NCBI GenBank assembly: GCA_964420405.1
Contig: CAYQTL010000036.1
Location: 1 to 41,345, forward strand
Length of the DNA stretch: 41,345 nt
DNA from: CAYQTL01 sp964420405
GTDB taxonomy: Bacteria; Acidobacteriota; Thermoanaerobaculia; Thermoanaerobaculales; Sulfomarinibacteraceae
Reading direction: 5' to 3'
Shown here: positions 14,833 through 22,973 of the stretch, one piece after another
Position numbering within the stretch: the first letter of the stretch is position 1
How the letters are laid out: each line of letters opens with the position of its first letter
Translations under genes and position numbers: made by a program
Notes under the pieces: generated by a model
Databases searched by the model: none
The model's input: the letters and a program-made list of their open reading frames with translations, nothing else
What the model was told of the DNA's origin: nothing

Positions 14833-15888
14833 TCACCCCCGCCGCTTGCGCTGCACCTCCGCCCGCACGATCTTCGCGAACACGCGGTCGCGGCGGCGGG
14901 CCTCGGCCCGGCGGGCCGGATCGGAGCGGAGGTCGAGCGCCTCGGCCTCGCGCCGCATCCTGAGGTAGCCGTCGAGCCGGTCCGGATCGAGCCGGCCATC
15001 GCCAGCTGCCGCCCGAACCGCGCAGCCGGGCTCGTCCTCGTGGCGGCAGTCGGCGAAGCGGCAGCCGGTGGCGATCTCGACGACGTCGTCGAATGCGGCG
15101 TCCACCGCCCCGGCGTCGAGCCAGAGCCCGAGCTCTCGTACTCCCGGCGTGTCCACCAGGCAGCCGCCCGAGGGCACGGTCACCAGCTCCCGGTGGGTGG
15201 TGGTGTGGCGCCCCTTGGCGTCGCCCGCGCGCACCGCTCCCGTCGCCAGCCGGTCGGTGCCGAGCAGGCGGTTGGCGAGGGTCGACTTGCCGGCGCCCGA
15301 CGGGCCGAGGAGCACCGCGGTGCGGCCGGGAGTGAGGAGGCGCCGGACGGCTTCCACCCCGTCCTCGTGCCTCGCGTCGACCGGGATCACGTCGACGAAG
15401 GGCGCCGCCCCGCTCGCGGTCCGGGCGGCGCCGTCGACGTCGTCGCACAGGTCGGCCTTGGTGAGCACCACGACGGGCGTCGCTCCGGCGTCCCAGGCGA
15501 GGGCCGCGGCCCGTTCGATCCGGCGAGGGTTGGGCCCACGGTCCAGGGCGTCGACCGCCAGCACCAGATCGACGTTGGCGGCGACGGGCTGCGCCGCGCG
15601 GCCGGGCCCCGGCCGCCGCCGGACGAGCACGCCGGTGCGCGGCAGGATCGAGACGACGACGGCCGTGGTCTCACGGTCGTCGAACGTCACCCAGTCGCCG
15701 ACGACGGCCGGCGGCTCGGCGCCGCCGGGGGTCGGGCGGCCGTCGTCGCGCGCGCGCAGCAGGCCGCCCGGGCCGGCGAGGGTCACGCGGCCGCGGTCCA
15801 CGCGGACGACTCGCGCCAGGTTCTCCGTGGAGTGGTCGGCGGCGAGGGCCGCCAGACGGTCGTTCCATCCGAGCTCGTGCAGGTCCAC
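14833..15888 (-). CDS. rsgA: Ribosome small-subunit-dependent GTPase A
   Basis: A 351-residue circularly permuted GTPase. G motifs appear in permuted order: TKAD (143-146, G4), GPSGAGKS (195-202, G1) and DTPG (246-249, G3). The N-terminal OB-fold is about residues 25-85, and the zinc knuckle CRFADCRHEDEPGC (Cys276, Cys281, His283, Cys289) is complete. RsgA (YjeQ) checks late 30S subunit assembly and releases RbfA on GTP hydrolysis. I chose GTG 15888, with GGAGA seven bases upstream; the open frame reaches 15960 but that part is not conserved in style. It is divergent from the oligoendopeptidase gene across about 302 bp. Confidence 0.92.
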   Translation of the reverse strand: MDLHELGWNDRLAALAADHSTENLARVVRVDRGRVTLAGPGGLLRARDDGRPTPGGAEPPAVVGDWVTFDDRETTAVVVSILPRTGVLVRRRPGPGRAAQPVAANVDLVLAVDALDRGPNPRRIERAAALAWDAGATPVVVLTKADLCDDVDGAARTASGAAPFVDVIPVDARHEDGVEAVRRLLTPGRTAVLLGPSGAGKSTLANRLLGTDRLATGAVRAGDAKGRHTTTHRELVTVPSGGCLVDTPGVRELGLWLDAGAVDAAFDDVVEIATGCRFADCRHEDEPGCAVRAAAGDGRLDPDRLDGYLRMRREAEALDLRSDPARRAEARRRDRVFAKIVRAEVQRKRRG

Positions 15889-16122
15889 TGTCGTGTCTCC
15901 GGGATGTCGTGGGCGCGCGACCGCGCCCGGATCCGCGTTCGGGGCTCCGGGACGTGGCACCGGAAGGCGGCGGGACCGCCTCCCTTACACGACAGCGGCG
16001 AGCGTGGACGTCGTCATACGCCGAGCGGAGGATAGCAGACGCCCATCGGTCGCCGCGACCGTGGGCGTCCCCGGTCGGGGAGATGGTCGGGGAGAGCCGG
16101 GAACCCCTCGCGCGGCAGCGCG

Positions 16123-16128
16123 TACAAT
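16123..16128 (+). promoter_or_regulatory. Candidate -10 box of the oligoendopeptidase gene
   Basis: TACAAT matches five of six -10 consensus bases, with no good -35 at 17 bp (GGAACC). Transcription near 16135 would give a leader of about 56 nt. The rest of the 302-bp divergent region 15889-16190 shows only a small GGCGG/CCGCC hairpin (about 15965-15980). Confidence 0.4.
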
Positions 16129-16190
16129 CCCGTCGGGCGTGCCGGAGCGATCTCGTGCCGGCGGCCGATCTCGCGACGGGGGGATGCTCG

Positions 16191-18038
16191 ATGAGACAGA
16201 TTCTCTGCGTGTGTATGATGCTCGCCATGACGACGACCGCTGCGCTGACCGCCGACGCCGGCACCGAGTGGGATCTGACGGAGATGTACGAGACACCGGC
16301 GGCCGCGGTGGCCGCCCGCTCGGCGGTGGCCGCGCGGATCGGCGAGCTCGAGGCCTGCCGGGGTCACCTCGGCGACTCGGCCGCCGACCTGCTGCGCTGC
16401 CTCGAGCTGCGCTCGGCGCTGGAGAAGGAGCTCTACACGGTCCTGATCTACGCCGCCCGCTTCCAGGACCTCGACCTGCGCAACGCGCTCGGCCAGAAGC
16501 TCAAGGCCGAGACCGACGCGGTCGGCGTCCGCCTGTCGGAGGCGACGGCGTGGATGCGGCCGGAGATCCTGTCGCTCGGCTCGGAGACGATCGGGCGGTT
16601 CCTCGCCGAGGAGGACGGCCTCGCCCCGTACGCCCGGCCGCTGCGCGAGATGCTCCGGCTCGAGGAGCACACGCTGCCGCCGGAGCAGGAGGCGCTGCTC
16701 GCCCGGGTCGGCATGATCTCGGGCAAGTTTTCGGACATCTACGACCAGCTCACGATCTCCGACCTGCCGTTCCCGACCGTCGAGCTGCCGGGGATCGGCG
16801 AGGTGAAGCTCAACCAGGCCGGGTACGTCCGCTTTCGCGGCCATCCCGACCGCGAGGTCCGGGAGACGGTCTTCCGCGAGTTCTGGAAGGCCTACGAGGG
16901 CTACGAGAACACCCTGGGTACCGTGCTCAACGCCGAGATCCAGAAGAGCTGGATGTACGCCGACGCGCGCGGCTACTCGTCTGCGGTCGAGGCCGCGCTG
17001 TACCCGTCCGAGGTGCCGGTCGAGGTGTACGAGTCCCTGATCGCCAACGTCCGCGCCAACCTGCAGGTGCTGCACCGTGCGCTGCGGCTGCGACAGCGGA
17101 TGCTCGGCCTGGAGACGCAGGGCTACCCCGACATCTACGCGTCGATCATCCCCGACGTCGAGATGGAGTTCCCCTGGCAGGAGACCGGTCCGATCCTGGG
17201 TGAGGCGATGGCGCCTCTCGGCGACCGCTACGTGGAGCAGATGACCGCCGGGCTCGGCGGCTGGGTCGACGTCTACCCGCGGGACGGCAAGCAGACCGGC
17301 GCCTACTCCTCGGGCTGGTGGTACGACGGCCACCCCTGGGTACTGATGAACTACGACTCCAGCTACGACTCCCTGTCGACGCTGGCCCACGAGTTCGGCC
17401 ACGCGATGCACTCGTGGCTGTCCAACCGCAACCAGCCGTTCCCGACCGCGCGCTACTCCGGGGTCGTCGCCGAGGTCGCCTCCACCTTCAACGAGAACCT
17501 GCTCATGCACCAGATGCTCGGGCGGACGACCGACCGCCAGGAGCGTCTGTTCCTGCTCGGCACCTTCCTCGAGCAGGTCCGCCAGACGGTCTTCCGGCAG
17601 ACGATGTTCGCGGAGTTCCAGCTCGAGATCCACCGTCGTGCCGAGGCCGGCGAGAGCCTCACCGGCGAGTCGCTCTCGGAGCTGTACCTGAGGCTGCTGC
17701 GCGAGTACCACGGCCACGACGAGGGCGTCATGCGGATCGACGACCAGTACCGGGTCGAGTGGTCGTACATCCCGCACTTCTACATGGGGTTCTACGTCTA
17801 CCAGTACGCGACCGGGCTGGTCGCGTCGACCGCCCTCGCCGAGCAGGTCCGGGCGGGCGAGCCCGGCGCGGTCGAGCGCTACCTGGCGATGCTGTCCAGC
17901 GGCTCCGCCGACGGCCCCATCGAGCTTCTGCGGGCGGCCGGCGCAGACCTCACGACCCCCGGGCCCTTCGAGCTGACGATGCGCGCGGCCGAACGGGCGA
18001 TGGACGAGATCGAGCGGCTGCTCGCGTCGGAGGGGTAG
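16191..18038 (+). CDS. Exported M3-family oligoendopeptidase (PepF-like)
   Basis: A 615-residue protein of normal M3B length with the zinc motif HEFGH (residues 400-404, in LAHEFGHAMHSWLS) and the downstream third ligand in GVVAEVASTFNENLL. The C-terminal half carries YQYATGLVAS and the LSSGSADGPIELLRAAGADL segment, typical of oligoendopeptidase F. The family cleaves short peptides and is usually cytosolic. Here the N-terminus (MRQILCVCMMLAMTTTAALTADAG) looks like a signal peptide or lipobox-like leader, so the enzyme probably acts in the periplasm or outside. ATG 16191 is preceded by a G-rich ribosome-site-like GGGGGG. A longer open frame upstream (to 15909) lacks family-like sequence. Confidence 0.88.
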   Translation: MRQILCVCMMLAMTTTAALTADAGTEWDLTEMYETPAAAVAARSAVAARIGELEACRGHLGDSAADLLRCLELRSALEKELYTVLIYAARFQDLDLRNALGQKLKAETDAVGVRLSEATAWMRPEILSLGSETIGRFLAEEDGLAPYARPLREMLRLEEHTLPPEQEALLARVGMISGKFSDIYDQLTISDLPFPTVELPGIGEVKLNQAGYVRFRGHPDREVRETVFREFWKAYEGYENTLGTVLNAEIQKSWMYADARGYSSAVEAALYPSEVPVEVYESLIANVRANLQVLHRALRLRQRMLGLETQGYPDIYASIIPDVEMEFPWQETGPILGEAMAPLGDRYVEQMTAGLGGWVDVYPRDGKQTGAYSSGWWYDGHPWVLMNYDSSYDSLSTLAHEFGHAMHSWLSNRNQPFPTARYSGVVAEVASTFNENLLMHQMLGRTTDRQERLFLLGTFLEQVRQTVFRQTMFAEFQLEIHRRAEAGESLTGESLSELYLRLLREYHGHDEGVMRIDDQYRVEWSYIPHFYMGFYVYQYATGLVASTALAEQVRAGEPGAVERYLAMLSSGSADGPIELLRAAGADLTTPGPFELTMRAAERAMDEIERLLASEG

Positions 18039-18059
18039 TCGCGGTCGTCGGGACGGCGG

Positions 18060-18175
18060 AGCCGCCCCCATTTCCGCGTCCGCGCTTCCGATCCCGATCC
18101 CGATGGCGGCGGCAGCGTCAGCGTCAGTGGCAGCGACACCGTCCGCGGTGGTGGCGGCCGGGTCGGCCGGGGATC
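18060..18175 (+). repeat. Modular intergenic repeat, site 6
   Basis: CCGCGTCCGCGCTTCCGATC with two GATCCC units ending CGATGG, then CAGCGTCAGCGTCAGTGGCA and GCGACACCG. Same module order as sites 1 and 8. It fills most of the 191-bp gap between the convergent oligoendopeptidase and gspB genes. Confidence 0.75.
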
Positions 18176-18229
18176 CACGAGACGTCGCCCGGTGAGCACA
18201 CGTCCATTCCACGGACCCGCTGGGAGCGG

Positions 18230-18979
18230 CTATCTGACCCGCAGCACCACCGCTCCCCGCTCGTCGGAAAGTCGTACGGAGGTGCGGGTGATCTCCTCGA
18301 CCACGAAGCCGTCGACCCGGCTGCCGACGTGGACCTCGCGGCCGTTGACCTCGGCGAACGGGTCGTCGCTGCGGTAGATCACGTAGCCGAGCTCGAGACG
18401 GGCGTAGCCCAGGTCGGCGACGAGGCCGAACTCGCGGGGGCCGGAGCCGCCGCCGGGGTCGGTGGTGGGTGCGTCGGCGCCCCCGGGCACCGTGCCGGTC
18501 GCCTCGATCCGCGGGACGGGCGTCGCAGGTGGTGGCGTCGGCGCAGCCGTCGCCGCCGCGGGTGCGGGGCCGGGTGCGGCCGGCTGCGGGACCGAGGCCG
18601 GCTTCGTCGTGTCGGGCCCGACGCCGGCGTCGGCGGCGGCGACCGCCTCCGCGGTGTCCGGCTCGGGATCCTCCGCGGCGGTGCCGTCGACCGGGGGTGC
18701 GCCGGTCGACGGCTCGGAAGCGGGTGAAAGCACGGCGGAGGCCTGCGTGGTCCCCGTCGGCTCCGGATCTCCGCCGGATCCGACCGCCCACCACACCGCG
18801 GCGCCGCCGGTGAGGGCGGCGACGGCCGCGATCACCGCGCCGAGGATCAGCCCGGTACCGAGGCCGGATGACGCGCGGGCCGCCACCGGGCCGGGGGGCG
18901 GGGCCACGCCGCGGGCGCGGGCGTCGCGCTCGGCGGCCTCCTGGCGGGCCTTGCGGAGGGCGTCGGAGATCAGGCTCAT
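18230..18979 (-). CDS. gspB: GspB-like type II secretion assembly protein
   Basis: A 249-residue protein that starts MSLISDALRKARQEA, the characteristic N-terminus of GspB/ExeB proteins. Then come one membrane helix (about 41-66), a long Pro/Ala/Thr linker spanning the periplasm (about 70-175), and a C-terminal GspB domain (about 190-249: AEVNGREVHVGSRVDGFVVEEI ending in VRLSDERGAVVLRV). With GspA, GspB helps insert the type II secretion secretin through peptidoglycan; the C-terminal domain resembles the secretin-interacting PulB/OutB fold. Its ATG overlaps the gspA stop by four bases, so the two are co-translated. No secretin gene is present in the window. Confidence 0.85.
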   Translation of the reverse strand: MSLISDALRKARQEAAERDARARGVAPPPGPVAARASSGLGTGLILGAVIAAVAALTGGAAVWWAVGSGGDPEPTGTTQASAVLSPASEPSTGAPPVDGTAAEDPEPDTAEAVAAADAGVGPDTTKPASVPQPAAPGPAPAAATAAPTPPPATPVPRIEATGTVPGGADAPTTDPGGGSGPREFGLVADLGYARLELGYVIYRSDDPFAEVNGREVHVGSRVDGFVVEEITRTSVRLSDERGAVVLRVR

Positions 18980-19791
18980 CGGCCGCGGCCCTCCAGCTCG
19001 CGAACAGCGCGGCGGACGTGCCGCCGGCGCAGGTGGTCGGCCCCGTCGACGTAGCCTGCGAGCAGGGTGGTGTCACCGACGGCGTTGATCCGGCGCGGCA
19101 CCCCGCCCGCGTAGCGGTGGATCGCCCGCAGCGCCCACGGGCTGAAGGTCGGCCGGCCGTTGGCACCGGCCACCTCGAGGCGGTGGTGGATGTAGGCCTC
19201 GGTCTCGCGGCGGTCGAGGGGGCCGAGGTGGGTCCGGACGAGGATCCGCTGCCGCAGCTGGCGCAGCGCCGGGCGGTCGAGCTTCGTCCGCAGCTCGGGC
19301 TGGCCCACGAGCACGATCTGGAGCAGCTTGCGATCGTCGGTCTCGAGGTTGGACAGCAGTCGGACCTCCTCGAGCAGCTCGTCGGACATGTCCTGGGCCT
19401 CGTCGACGAACAGCACCACGTCGCGGGCGGCGCCGGCCTGCTCGAGCAGGTAGGCGTTGAGGCGCGCGAGCAGCCGGACGCGGTCGTTGCCGCGGCCGTC
19501 GAGGCCGAGCTCGGACAGCACCGAGCGCAGCAGCTGGATGCCGGTCATGACCGGGTTGAGGATCAGGGCGGTGGCGACGGTCCCGCCGTCCAGCTCCTCG
19601 AGGAGCTTCCGACACAGGGTCGTCTTGCCGGCGCCGACCTCGCCGGTGAGCTGGATGAACCCCTTGCGGCGGCTGATCCCGAACAGGACGTGCTCGTACG
19701 CCTCCCGATGGCGGCGGGAGAAGAACAGGTACCGCGGATCGGGGGTGATCCGGAACGGCGGCTCGGCGAGACCGTAGAACTCCTCGTACAT
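18976..19791 (-). CDS. gspA: GspA/ExeA-type AAA+ ATPase
   Basis: A 271-residue ATPase starting MYEEFYGLAEPPFRITPDPRY, the hallmark N-terminus of ExeA/GspA. Walker A is GEVGAGKTT (about residues 50-58), Walker B is VVLFVDEAQDM (about 125-135), and sensor motifs are VLVGQPEL and RRINAVGD. The C-terminal lid domain is present; the peptidoglycan-binding extension of long ExeA proteins is absent, giving the short form. It works with the downstream gspB in type II secretion assembly, though short relatives also occur in surface polysaccharide loci. A minus-strand TACAAT promoter lies about 30 bp upstream. Confidence 0.88.
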   Translation of the reverse strand: MYEEFYGLAEPPFRITPDPRYLFFSRRHREAYEHVLFGISRRKGFIQLTGEVGAGKTTLCRKLLEELDGGTVATALILNPVMTGIQLLRSVLSELGLDGRGNDRVRLLARLNAYLLEQAGAARDVVLFVDEAQDMSDELLEEVRLLSNLETDDRKLLQIVLVGQPELRTKLDRPALRQLRQRILVRTHLGPLDRRETEAYIHHRLEVAGANGRPTFSPWALRAIHRYAGGVPRRINAVGDTTLLAGYVDGADHLRRRHVRRAVRELEGRGR

Positions 19792-19821
19792 GACGACCGC
19801 CCCGCGCGGCGGGCGGTTCAG

Positions 19822-19850
19822 ATTGTATCCGTGTCGGACGCGGCTCTCGA
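19822..19850 (-). promoter_or_regulatory. Candidate sigma-70 promoter of gspA-gspB
   Basis: On the minus strand TCGAGA (19850-19845) and TACAAT (19827-19822) are 17 bp apart (four and five of six consensus bases). The predicted start near 19815 gives a 24-nt leader before ATG 19791. Confidence 0.55.
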
Positions 19851-19887
19851 ATCCTGGAAAGGGTGTCCGGACTCCGGGAATGGTCGC

Positions 19888-19958
19888 ATGTCACGCTCGA
19901 CGAGCGACATCCCGCGACACCGGGCGGTGCGGGCCCGGGTCCGTGGCCAGGATCCTGG
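19888..19958. promoter_or_regulatory. Two palindromes in the gspA / 20124 divergent region
   Basis: The first, ATGTCACGCTCGACGAGCG followed by ACAT (19888-19910), has a perfect CGCTCG-A-CGAGCG core. The second is the 12-bp palindrome CCAGGATCCTGG (19947-19958). The second lies about 100 bp upstream of the sigma-54 promoter (20058), the usual position of an activator site. The first is about 75-95 bp from the gspA start. Binding proteins are unknown. Nothing else is recognisable in the 332-bp gap. Confidence 0.35.
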
Positions 19959-20057
19959 AGCCCTCCGCCGGACCCGCCGGCCATCCCTTCGGGTTGAACT
20001 CCCGGTCGTGGAGCGAGTTGGCGCGCTCGCGGCGTCGGGATGCCGGTGCGGTGGGGG

Positions 20058-20073
20058 TGGCACTCCGGTTGCA
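20058..20073 (+). promoter_or_regulatory. Sigma-54 (-24/-12) promoter
   Basis: TGGCAC, five bases, TTGCA: the -24 GG and -12 GC are exactly ten bases apart and both boxes match the RpoN consensus TGGCACG-N4-TTGCW except one base. Transcription would start near 20084, 40 nt before the ATG at 20124, which has a GAGGAGGGG ribosome site. Confidence 0.7.
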
Positions 20074-20123
20074 AGCCGTGGCTTCGAGCTCGCGCGCGGC
20101 CGCAGCGCGCCCGAGGAGGGGAA

Positions 20124-21026
20124 ATGCCGCGACTCGTCGTCCTCGCTCTCGTCGCCAGCCTGACGCCACCGGTGCTCGCAGGAGAGGCGCTCCACGTGAT
20201 GGAGAACAACGAGATCAAGGTGGAGATCAACGACTACGAGTACCCGTACGACCAGATCGAGTACCTCGAAGGCGTGTCCACCTGGATCGAGAACCTGTAC
20301 CACCTGAAGCTCGCGTTCTGGGACGGGGGCCAGATCTGGGAGTACAACACGACCACGCTGCCGAACGGCTTCCAGCGCCTGGTGGAGGTGCAGGACTGGA
20401 CCTTCGGCGGGACCGACCCGTGGCGGTGGGCCCACGTGCGGCTGGGCGACCACCCGACCGGGCCGGGCTTCACCATCGATCTGACGATCACGATGGAGGG
20501 CCACGGCACCAAGGCGATCCGCAGCGACTTCGTGATCGACGTGACGGCCTCCGAGGCCCTGCGCTCGAGCCCCAAGCTGTACCTGTATGGCGACCCGAAG
20601 GTGTCGGGCTCCGACTGGACGAACACCAGCGGCTATCGTCGCTGGCGGGACCTGTTCTACGTCTGCGACACCCAGACCACCCCCAACCTGTACTTCGGTC
20701 TCTCCAGCCCGCAGGCCCGGCAGTGGGGCGGGTACCCGATGTCGTTCTACGGCCATGCCTATGGCGGGTCCTACGGCACCGAGCAGATGAGGACGTACAT
20801 GATCACGGGCCAGAGCTTCCCGATGATCACCAACCCGACCGCCGGCAACCAGGTCGCGGGTTGGAGCTGGAACCTGGGCGGCGGTACCGCGAACCGGACG
20901 CTGACGGTCTACATGGGTCTCGGCACCAGCGTGCAGGATCTGGGCGACGAGATCCATGCCCCGCTCTTCGTCGACGGTTTCGACAGCGGCGACACGACGG
21001 TGTGGTCGGCGTCGGTCGGAGAGTGA
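20124..21026 (+). CDS. Secreted protein of unknown function with GFDSGD tail
   Basis: A 300-residue protein with a short signal peptide (MPRLVVLALVASLTPPVLAG). ATG 20124 follows a strong GAGGAGGGG site. The body is rich in aromatic residues and beta strands (NEIKVEINDYEYPYDQIEYL, WDGGQIWEYNTTTLP, YGHAYGGSYGTEQMRTYMI), with one Cys and no recognisable catalytic motif. It ends FVDGFDSGDTTVWS plus a few residues, the tail seen in the proteins at 3-1160 and 4400-5872. The tail may be a processing or export signal used in this lineage (inference). A sigma-54 promoter stands upstream, so expression is probably conditional. The two-component cluster follows after 93 bp. I cannot name the family. Confidence 0.8.
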   Translation: MPRLVVLALVASLTPPVLAGEALHVMENNEIKVEINDYEYPYDQIEYLEGVSTWIENLYHLKLAFWDGGQIWEYNTTTLPNGFQRLVEVQDWTFGGTDPWRWAHVRLGDHPTGPGFTIDLTITMEGHGTKAIRSDFVIDVTASEALRSSPKLYLYGDPKVSGSDWTNTSGYRRWRDLFYVCDTQTTPNLYFGLSSPQARQWGGYPMSFYGHAYGGSYGTEQMRTYMITGQSFPMITNPTAGNQVAGWSWNLGGGTANRTLTVYMGLGTSVQDLGDEIHAPLFVDGFDSGDTTVWSASVGE

Positions 21027-21119
21027 CCGGGGTGTCGTTGCCGTCCGTGACGCCTGCCGCCGCGTGATAGGCTGCCGCCCGCCGGCTCCGCAGGTCGGCG
21101 GAGTGGCAGGACGGCGCCC

Positions 21120-22199
21120 ATGGACGAGGCTCGGAGGCGGCTCGCCGGCGTTCTCGACCGACACCGGGAGGCGGTGCTCGACCGCTGGGTGCAGGGTGTC
21201 CTCCACGGCCCTGGCGTCCACTACCGCGAGCGGCCCGCCGACGAGGTGCGTCGCTGGATGGGGGTGGGCCTCGGGGCGTTGATCCGGTCGCTCGAGAGCG
21301 GCTCGATGGCCCCTCTGATCGCCCATGCGAGCGAGCTCGGACCGGCCCGCGAGCGGCTCGGCTTCGCCATCGAGGAGGTGATCGACGCGCTGCTGCGGCT
21401 CAAGGGAGCGGTCGCGCCGGAGATCGGCGCCGCCGTCGCCGACCGGCCGCCCGGGATGGAGCGCGCGGTGGCCGGCGCACTCGACGACGCCCTCCGCGAG
21501 ACCGTCGCCGCGTTCGGCGCCCGTTTCTCGGCGGCCCTCCGCGACCGGGAGCAACGGGTGGCGGTGCTCGAGGAGCGGCAGCGGCTCGCCCGCGAGCTGC
21601 ACGACTCCATCAGTCAGTCGATGTACGCGGCCTCCATGTATGCCGAGGCGGCCCACCGCCTGCTCGGCTCCGGCGACGCGGCGACCGCGGCGGCCCACGC
21701 CGCCGAGGCGCGGGACGCCGCGGTCCAGGCCCTGCGCGAGATGCGGCTGATGATCTACGAGCTGCGGCCCGGTCCTCTGACGGAGCTCGGGTTGGTCGAG
21801 ACGCTGCGCGAACGGCTGGCCGCGGTCGAGCGTCGGGCGGGCGTGCGCGCGAGCCTCGAGGCCGACTCCCGGCAGGCGGCGGGTCTGTCGGCGGGGGTCC
21901 AGGAAGCGCTCTACGGCGTCGCCAGCGAGGCGCTCAACAACGCCCTCAAGCACGCCGGGGCCGGGGAGGTGAGGGTCCGGGTCGCGGTCGGCGCCGACGG
22001 CGCCGTGCTCGAGGTGCGCGACGACGGCCGTGGCTTCGAGCCGGTCGGAGCGGAAGGATCCGGAGGGCTCGGCATGCGGGGCATGCGCGAGCGGCTCGCC
22101 GCGGTGGGCGGCAGGGTCGACATCTCGAGCGCGCCGGGTCGAGGGACCGTGGTCCTGGCGCGGGTGCCGCGTGAGGGCGGCGGAGAGGGCGGTGCGTGA
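21120..22199 (+). CDS. NarL-type sensor histidine kinase (HisKA_3)
   Basis: A 359-residue soluble kinase. The N-terminal 130 residues are helical with an RsbRD/RsbT-co-antagonist-like look (LARVLDRHREAVLDRW-type helices), a probable sensory domain without membrane segments. Then a short coiled coil leads into the phospho-acceptor helix RLARELHDSISQSMYAA (His161), the HisKA_3 signature. The ATPase domain follows: EALNNALKHAGA (N box), VRDDGRGFEP (G1) and GGLGMRGMRERL (G2). Its TGA overlaps the GTG start of the next response regulator by four bases, a clear co-translated pair. The signal is unknown and probably cytosolic. Confidence 0.9.
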   Translation: MDEARRRLAGVLDRHREAVLDRWVQGVLHGPGVHYRERPADEVRRWMGVGLGALIRSLESGSMAPLIAHASELGPARERLGFAIEEVIDALLRLKGAVAPEIGAAVADRPPGMERAVAGALDDALRETVAAFGARFSAALRDREQRVAVLEERQRLARELHDSISQSMYAASMYAEAAHRLLGSGDAATAAAHAAEARDAAVQALREMRLMIYELRPGPLTELGLVETLRERLAAVERRAGVRASLEADSRQAAGLSAGVQEALYGVASEALNNALKHAGAGEVRVRVAVGADGAVLEVRDDGRGFEPVGAEGSGGLGMRGMRERLAAVGGRVDISSAPGRGTVVLARVPREGGGEGGA

Positions 22200-22867
22200 C
22201 GGACCTGGTGCGTGTGCTCGTCGCGGACGACCACACGGTGGTGCGCAAGGGGCTGTGTGCGCTGCTCGCCACGGAGCCCGGCGTGGAGGTCGTCGGCGAG
22301 GCCGCCGACGGTCGCGAGGCCGTCGTCCTGGCGGCCGCGTCGGTTCCCGACGTGGTGCTCATGGACCTCGAGATGCCAGGCGTCGACGGGGTGGAGGCGA
22401 CCCGCCGGATCGTGGCCGCGAACCCGGACGTCCGGGTGGTGGTGCTGACGAGCTTCGCCGCCGAGGCGCTCCTGCTGCCCGCGGTGCGGGCAGGCGCCGC
22501 CGGATACCTGCTGAAGAGCTGCCGACCCGAGGAGCTGCTGCGAGCGGTTCGGCTGGCGGCCGAGGGCGGCTCGGTGCTCGATCCCGCGGTGGCGGGGCGC
22601 CTGCTGCGAGAGGTCGCCGGCGGTGGAGGGAAGCCCGCCTCGCTGGACGTCTTGACCGACCGCGAGCGGGACGTCCTGCGCGAGCTCGCGCACGGTTTCT
22701 CGAACCGGCAGATCGCCGGCCGGCTCGGCGTGTCCGAGTCGACCGTGCGCACCCACGTCGGCCACGTCCTCGCCAAGCTCGGCCTGGAGACCCGCACCCA
22801 GGCCGCGTTGCTCGCCCTCCACGTCGGTCTGGTTCGCGCGGCCGACCTCGGTCATCTCGTGTCCTGA
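22196..22867 (+). CDS. NarL/LuxR-type response regulator
   Basis: A 223-residue regulator with a receiver domain (Asp11/Asp12, phospho-acceptor Asp57 in VVLMDLEMPG, Thr in VVVLTSF, Lys107 in GYLLKS) and a C-terminal LuxR-type helix-turn-helix (LTDRERDVLRELAHGFSNRQ, then IAGRLGVSESTVRTHVGHVL). It is the cognate partner of the kinase that overlaps it by four bases. The start GTG 22196 lies inside the kinase stop. Targets are unknown; a 9-bp inverted repeat 46 bp downstream (22914-22938) is a candidate site. Confidence 0.92.
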   Translation: MTDLVRVLVADDHTVVRKGLCALLATEPGVEVVGEAADGREAVVLAAASVPDVVLMDLEMPGVDGVEATRRIVAANPDVRVVVLTSFAAEALLLPAVRAGAAGYLLKSCRPEELLRAVRLAAEGGSVLDPAVAGRLLREVAGGGGKPASLDVLTDRERDVLRELAHGFSNRQIAGRLGVSESTVRTHVGHVLAKLGLETRTQAALLALHVGLVRAADLGHLVS

Positions 22868-22913
22868 CAACCCGCGCGCCGGGCAGTCATCCAGGAGGAC
22901 GAGCCGGATTCGT

Positions 22914-22938
22914 CCGTCCGGAGGATGCGTCCGGACGG
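22914..22938. promoter_or_regulatory. Inverted repeat between the two response-regulator genes
   Basis: CCGTCCGGA, seven bases, TCCGGACGG: a perfect 9-bp inverted repeat with no T-tract, so not a terminator. It lies 36-60 bp upstream of the stand-alone receiver start and may be an operator or an mRNA hairpin. Confidence 0.5.
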
Positions 22939-22973
22939 CGCGGCCGCGATGCTCGGGCCATGGAGATCCGGTG

